DNA of 9,562 nt from Pseudomonadota bacterium (GTDB lineage: Bacteria > Pseudomonadota > Gammaproteobacteria > UBA6186 > Azoamicaceae). The notes beneath the pieces were generated by a model. That model searched no databases. It had not been told where the DNA came from and worked only from the letters and a program-made list of their open reading frames with translations. The DNA is taken from positions 1 through 9,562 of the forward strand of contig JAJZUR010000055.1 of NCBI GenBank assembly GCA_021848375.1, written 5' to 3'. Shown here piece by piece: positions 6,257-9,562 of this stretch; positions within the stretch are counted from its first letter, which is position 1; every line of letters begins with the position of its first letter. The position numbers were made by a program, and so were the translations under genes.

Positions 6257-6290
6257 GGTTCCAAAAATGTTTTTGTTTTGAAACGGAACC
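6257..6290. repeat. Inverted repeats in the DUF6763-like/fadE divergent region
   Basis: GGTTCC (6257-6262) is repeated inverted as GGAACC (6285-6290). Within it, CAAAAA-TG-TTTTTG (6262-6275) is a 14-base palindrome-like element. The inner palindrome ends two bases before the candidate fadE -35. This could be an operator for a fatty-acid-responsive regulator of the PsrA or FadR kind, but it does not match either consensus closely. It could also be a weak RNA hairpin. Confidence 0.35.
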
Positions 6291-6307
6291 CCCTGACGCA
6301 GTATGTT
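6278..6307 (+). promoter_or_regulatory. Candidate fadE promoter
   Basis: TTGAAA (6278-6283) and TATGTT (6302-6307) are 18 bp apart, matching 5/6 and 4/6 of consensus. The leader to the ATG at 6392 would be about 77 bases. An alternative -10, TATAAG (6314-6319), has a poorer partner, CTGACG (6293-6298), at only 15 bp. Low certainty. Confidence 0.35.
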
Positions 6308-6391
6308 CTATTATATAAGTGTACCTTCCCTGGTTATGCGTAGCATTTTTCTAGGCTAGGAGGGTTGGATCTAAAAGGGAGCATAGAAAAT

Positions 6392-8845
6392 ATGATAAGC
6401 GGTCACGCAGGGATGATGGGTGCCCTTGCAGCAGTTGTTATTCTCGGATTCTTATATCTTGAAGCGCCTTTTGCGGCCTATGCGGCAACGTTTATTTTAT
6501 CGCTTGGGGTATTGCAGTGGCATGCAACATTTGCAGCTTCCACCTTTTTTGTCTTGTGGGGGATCTTGATATTCGGGATCCTATGCTTTGGGATCCCGTT
6601 TTTAAGGCGGCGTGTATTTTCCAAATTCATTTTTCAGCGCGTGAAAAATGAATTACCCAGTATGAGTTCCACAGAGCGAGAAGCCATTGAAGCGGGTGAT
6701 GTGTGGTGGGAAGGAGATCTGTTTTGCGGCCGGCCTCATTGGGAAGATATATTACAGTTACCAAAACCGGCCTTAACGCAAGAAGAAACCCTTTTCTTAA
6801 ATCAACAAGTGGAGCATTTGTGTGAAATGATCAATGATTGGGCGGTTTCACATTTGACGCTTGATCTCACGGCAGAAGCCTGGAAATATTTAAAACAAGA
6901 ACGCTTTTTTGGAATGATTATCCCAAAAAAATATGGTGGATTAGGATTTAGCGCATTGGCGCACGCAACGGTTGTGCAAAAATTGGCAACCCATAGTTTA
7001 ACAGCTGCCATTACCACCATGGTTCCAAATTCATTAGGACCTGCAGAACTACTCATCAATTATGGTACCGAAGCGCAGAAAGAATATTATTTACCGCGCT
7101 TAGCCCTTGGTGAAGAAATTCCTTGTTTTATGTTAACGTCGCCGGTTGCAGGGAGTGATGCGAGCGCGATTACCGATATCGGAATTGTGAGTGAAGGAGA
7201 ATTCGAAGGTAAAAAAATGCTCGGGATTAAATTAAGCTGGGATAAACGATATATTACCTTAGCGCCGATCGCAACCGTTTTTGGGTTGGCGTTTAAATTA
7301 TATGATCCAAATAAGCTGCTCGGTAACAAAGAAGCGTTAGGTATTACGCTATGTTTAATTCCAGCTACACATCCTGGAGTTGAAAGAGGGAAACGACATT
7401 TTCCAATGGATCAAGCTTTTATGAATGGGCCAACGCGTGGTACCGATGTTTTTGTTCCTCTAGATTGGGTGATTGGCGGTCGTAATATGATTGGCAAAGG
7501 GTGGCAAATGATTGTTGAGCGTTTATCAGTTGGACGCGGAATTTCACTGCCTGCATTGAGTGCTGCTTCTGTCAAACAAAGTTACAGAACGACCGGCGCA
7601 TACGCAGCGATTCGTAAACAATTTCACGCGCCAATTGGGCATTTTGAAGGGGTTGAAGCAGTGTTGGCAAAAATTGCTGGATTTACCTATCTTTCTGAAG
7701 CTACCCAATTATTTACTTTAACTGCGTTAGATAAAGAAGTTCGGCCTTCTGTTGTCACTGCGATGACCAAATATCATTTAACGGAAATTGCTCGCATCGT
7801 TGTGAATCATGCCATGGATGTGCATGGTGGAAAAGCCATCATGCAAGGTCCAAAAAACTATCTCAGTAATAGTTATCAAAGTTTGCCTATCAGTATTACC
7901 GTAGAAGGAGCCAATATCTTAACGCGCAGCCTCATTATTTTTGGTCAGGGCGCAATACGTTGTCATCCTTATCTGCAAGAAGAAATGAAGGCAATGCAGG
8001 ATCCTGATCAAAAAGAAGGATTGAAAAGATTTGATAAGGTGTTTTTTAAACACGCGGCATACACTGTTTCAAATGCGGTGAGAGTAGTGGTTCATTCTTT
8101 TACGGCGGGATTATTTTCAGCGAAAACCGGCACCAAAATTTCCAGGCGCTATTGTCAGCAATTAAGCCGTATGAGTATTGTGCTCGCCTTTGTGGCTGAT
8201 GTATCTTTGATCCTCTTAGGAGGAAAATTAAAACGATGTGAACGTCTTTCCGGGCGTCTTGGAGATGTTTTAAGCCATTTATATATGGCCTCGGCGATTT
8301 TGAAATATGAACAAGATTTTGCCACTAAAAAAGAAGACGCTTTGCACATAGAATGGTGTATGAAATATTGTTTATACCAAATTCAAGCAGCTTTTTTTAA
8401 ACTATTTAAAAATTTTCCGATCCCGGTATGGGGTAGGGTTTTTCGTTTTTTGACATTTCCTTATGGTCGCGCTTATCATGCTCCAAGCGATTGCTTAGAG
8501 CATCGTTTGGCCTCAATTATGTTGCAGCCTTCAAAATTTAGAGATCGACTAACGCAATATTGTTATTTAAGCAACAGTCAAACCAATCCCATCAACCAAC
8601 TTGAATTCGCATTGCAGCAAATAACGTTTACAGAACCACTGCAGGCGAGAGTGGAAGAAGCTATCAAAAAAGGCCGCATTCCAAAAACGATGGATTTGCA
8701 TCGTCGGTTAAATAATGCTGTGAACGAACATGTTATTACAGAGGAAGAAGCAAATTTAATCCAAAACGCAGAAGAAGCGCGGCGAGTGGTTATTCAAGTT
8801 GACGAGTTTACTGAAATGGAATTGGTTGGGAAACAAACCGTATGA
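6392..8845 (+). CDS. fadE: Acyl-CoA dehydrogenase FadE
   Basis: FadE catalyses the first step of fatty-acid beta-oxidation, making trans-2-enoyl-CoA from acyl-CoA with FAD and passing electrons to ETF. From the ATG the protein has 817 residues (E. coli 814). Hydrophobic segments at about 8-70 suggest membrane anchoring. The conserved DVWWEGDLF block is near 103-111. The acyl-CoA dehydrogenase core runs about 120-520, with LTSPVAGSDAS at 248-258 and the VEGANILTR motif holding the expected catalytic Glu at 505. The FadE-specific C-terminal domain continues to about 800. Start choice: TTG at 6365 is also in frame, but AGGAGG sits only one base before it, which is too close. ATG at 6392 has AAGGGAG about ten bases upstream and gives a length and N-terminus like E. 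coli FadE. The TGA overlaps the next gene's ATG (ATGA), indicating coupled translation with the thiolase. Confidence 0.96.
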   Translation: MISGHAGMMGALAAVVILGFLYLEAPFAAYAATFILSLGVLQWHATFAASTFFVLWGILIFGILCFGIPFLRRRVFSKFIFQRVKNELPSMSSTEREAIEAGDVWWEGDLFCGRPHWEDILQLPKPALTQEETLFLNQQVEHLCEMINDWAVSHLTLDLTAEAWKYLKQERFFGMIIPKKYGGLGFSALAHATVVQKLATHSLTAAITTMVPNSLGPAELLINYGTEAQKEYYLPRLALGEEIPCFMLTSPVAGSDASAITDIGIVSEGEFEGKKMLGIKLSWDKRYITLAPIATVFGLAFKLYDPNKLLGNKEALGITLCLIPATHPGVERGKRHFPMDQAFMNGPTRGTDVFVPLDWVIGGRNMIGKGWQMIVERLSVGRGISLPALSAASVKQSYRTTGAYAAIRKQFHAPIGHFEGVEAVLAKIAGFTYLSEATQLFTLTALDKEVRPSVVTAMTKYHLTEIARIVVNHAMDVHGGKAIMQGPKNYLSNSYQSLPISITVEGANILTRSLIIFGQGAIRCHPYLQEEMKAMQDPDQKEGLKRFDKVFFKHAAYTVSNAVRVVVHSFTAGLFSAKTGTKISRRYCQQLSRMSIVLAFVADVSLILLGGKLKRCERLSGRLGDVLSHLYMASAILKYEQDFATKKEDALHIEWCMKYCLYQIQAAFFKLFKNFPIPVWGRVFRFLTFPYGRAYHAPSDCLEHRLASIMLQPSKFRDRLTQYCYLSNSQTNPINQLEFALQQITFTEPLQARVEEAIKKGRIPKTMDLHRRLNNAVNEHVITEEEANLIQNAEEARRVVIQVDEFTEMELVGKQTV

Positions 8846-9562
8846 CGAAGAAACGCGAAGTTTTTATTGTGGATGGTGCGAGATCGCCATTTTTAAAAGT
8901 GACAGGCAAACCAAATCCTTTGTCTGCGGCGGATTTAGCGGTTGCAGTGACCGGGCCGCTATTAGCGCGGCAACCTTTTTTATCCCACCACATTGGAGAA
9001 GTCATTACCGGTTGTGTTGGACCGGCATCGGATGAAGCCAATATTGCGCGTATTATTGCTTTGAGGTCGGGATGTGGGGATAAAGTGCCGGCTTGGACGG
9101 TGCAAAGAAATTGCGCTTCTGGTTTGCAAGCGTTAGCCGCGGCTGCAATCGATATTGCCAATGGTGACTATGATCTGGTGTTAGCGGGGGGGACTGAATG
9201 TATGAGTCGCGCTCCCTTAATTTATCAAAATAGATTGGTTGAGTGGTTAGCCGATTTTCGTACGCGAAAGGGGCTAATGGCCAAAATCCAAACACTTTTT
9301 AAATTAAGGCCGCAATTTTTAACACCAGTGATTTCATTATTAAATGCTTTAACGGATCCCGTGGTGAATCTTTCCATGGGGCAAACCGCCGAAAATTTAG
9401 TCTATCAATTTCAGATCTCGCGCGAGGCAGCAGATGCATTTTCGGTTGCGAGCCATCAACGGGCAGTAGATGCACTCAAAAATGGGTTGTTAAAAGAAAT
9501 TATCCCGATATTTGATTGGCAAGGCAATGTGGTTGATAGCGATACAGGAATAAGAGGGGACG
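8842..9562 (+). CDS. fadI: Acetyl-CoA C-acyltransferase (FadI-type thiolase), 3' end outside window
   Basis: This open frame starts at ATG 8842 and stays open for 240 codons to the window edge, so it is partial. Beta-ketothiolase cleaves 3-ketoacyl-CoA with CoA to acetyl-CoA and a shortened acyl-CoA, the last step of beta-oxidation. Visible features are the VDGARSPF N-terminus (10-17), the nucleophile Cys91 in NCASG (90-94), and an AGGTECMSR segment (122-130). A long insertion at about 135-180 is typical of FadI or trifunctional-enzyme beta subunits rather than short FadA/PhaA thiolases. SMGQTAENL (185-193) and DTGIRGD at the cut end fit the family. The start overlaps the fadE stop by four bases. 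No ribosome site is obvious beyond the coupled overlap. The missing part should carry the second catalytic Cys and His. Assignment to FadI rather than FadA rests on the loop and gene order; the thiolase identity itself is secure. Confidence 0.92.
   Translation, partial: MTKKREVFIVDGARSPFLKVTGKPNPLSAADLAVAVTGPLLARQPFLSHHIGEVITGCVGPASDEANIARIIALRSGCGDKVPAWTVQRNCASGLQALAAAAIDIANGDYDLVLAGGTECMSRAPLIYQNRLVEWLADFRTRKGLMAKIQTLFKLRPQFLTPVISLLNALTDPVVNLSMGQTAENLVYQFQISREAADAFSVASHQRAVDALKNGLLKEIIPIFDWQGNVVDSDTGIRGD

Noticed and set aside
8799..9035. 78-codon plus-strand open frame across the fadE/thiolase junction
   Set aside because: It is out of frame with both well-supported genes; the thiolase frame from 8842 explains this DNA.
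1..9562. CRISPR arrays, tRNA or rRNA genes, insertion sequences, attachment sites
   Set aside because: I scanned for regularly spaced repeats, transposase motifs, terminal inverted repeats and CCA-ended cloverleaf sequences and saw none.

Overview
The window looks like chromosomal DNA from a gammaproteobacterium of moderate to low GC. The order Legionellales (relatives of Legionella, Coxiella, Aquicella or Berkiella) is my best guess. The signs are a long two-part FadE acyl-CoA dehydrogenase of the gammaproteobacterial type, the mnmA-hflD pair, a GadC-like amino acid antiporter, and a large lysine/glutamate-rich orphan protein whose acidic C-terminus resembles Dot/Icm secretion signals. The taxonomic call is inference; no rRNA or tRNA gene is present to confirm it.

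Layout: (1) 116-1636, plus strand: an AT-rich 506-residue coiled-coil orphan. (2) 1713-3119, plus: a 12-helix APC-superfamily transporter of the glutamate/GABA antiporter type with a TTG start. (3) 3143-3328, minus: a small protein of unknown function with its own sigma70-like promoter, convergent with the transporter. (4) 3441-3470: a strong hairpin plus T-tract between the two sides. (5) 6182 down to 3472, minus: a small acidic conserved protein, then a tight three-gene unit lexA-like, mnmA, hflD. Both junctions of that unit overlap by 4 bp (ATGA and TTGA). A promoter with SOS-box-like sequences sits directly upstream of the lexA-like gene. (6) 6392-9562, plus: fadE followed, with a 4-bp ATGA overlap, by a FadI-type thiolase that runs off the window end. 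This is a fatty-acid beta-oxidation operon.

The most unusual object is the LexA-like protein. Its DNA-binding half is almost textbook LexA, including the operator-reading residues. Its C-terminal half has lost the Ser and Lys of the self-cleavage dyad and the Ala-Gly cleavage site, and is about 19 residues shorter late in the domain. It therefore looks like a LexA-derived repressor that cannot be switched off by RecA-stimulated self-cleavage. It sits in one transcription unit with the tRNA 2-thiolation enzyme MnmA and has CTGG-N8-ACAG inside its own promoter. The second item of interest is the orphan coiled-coil protein as a possible secreted effector. The rest is recognisable housekeeping and metabolism.
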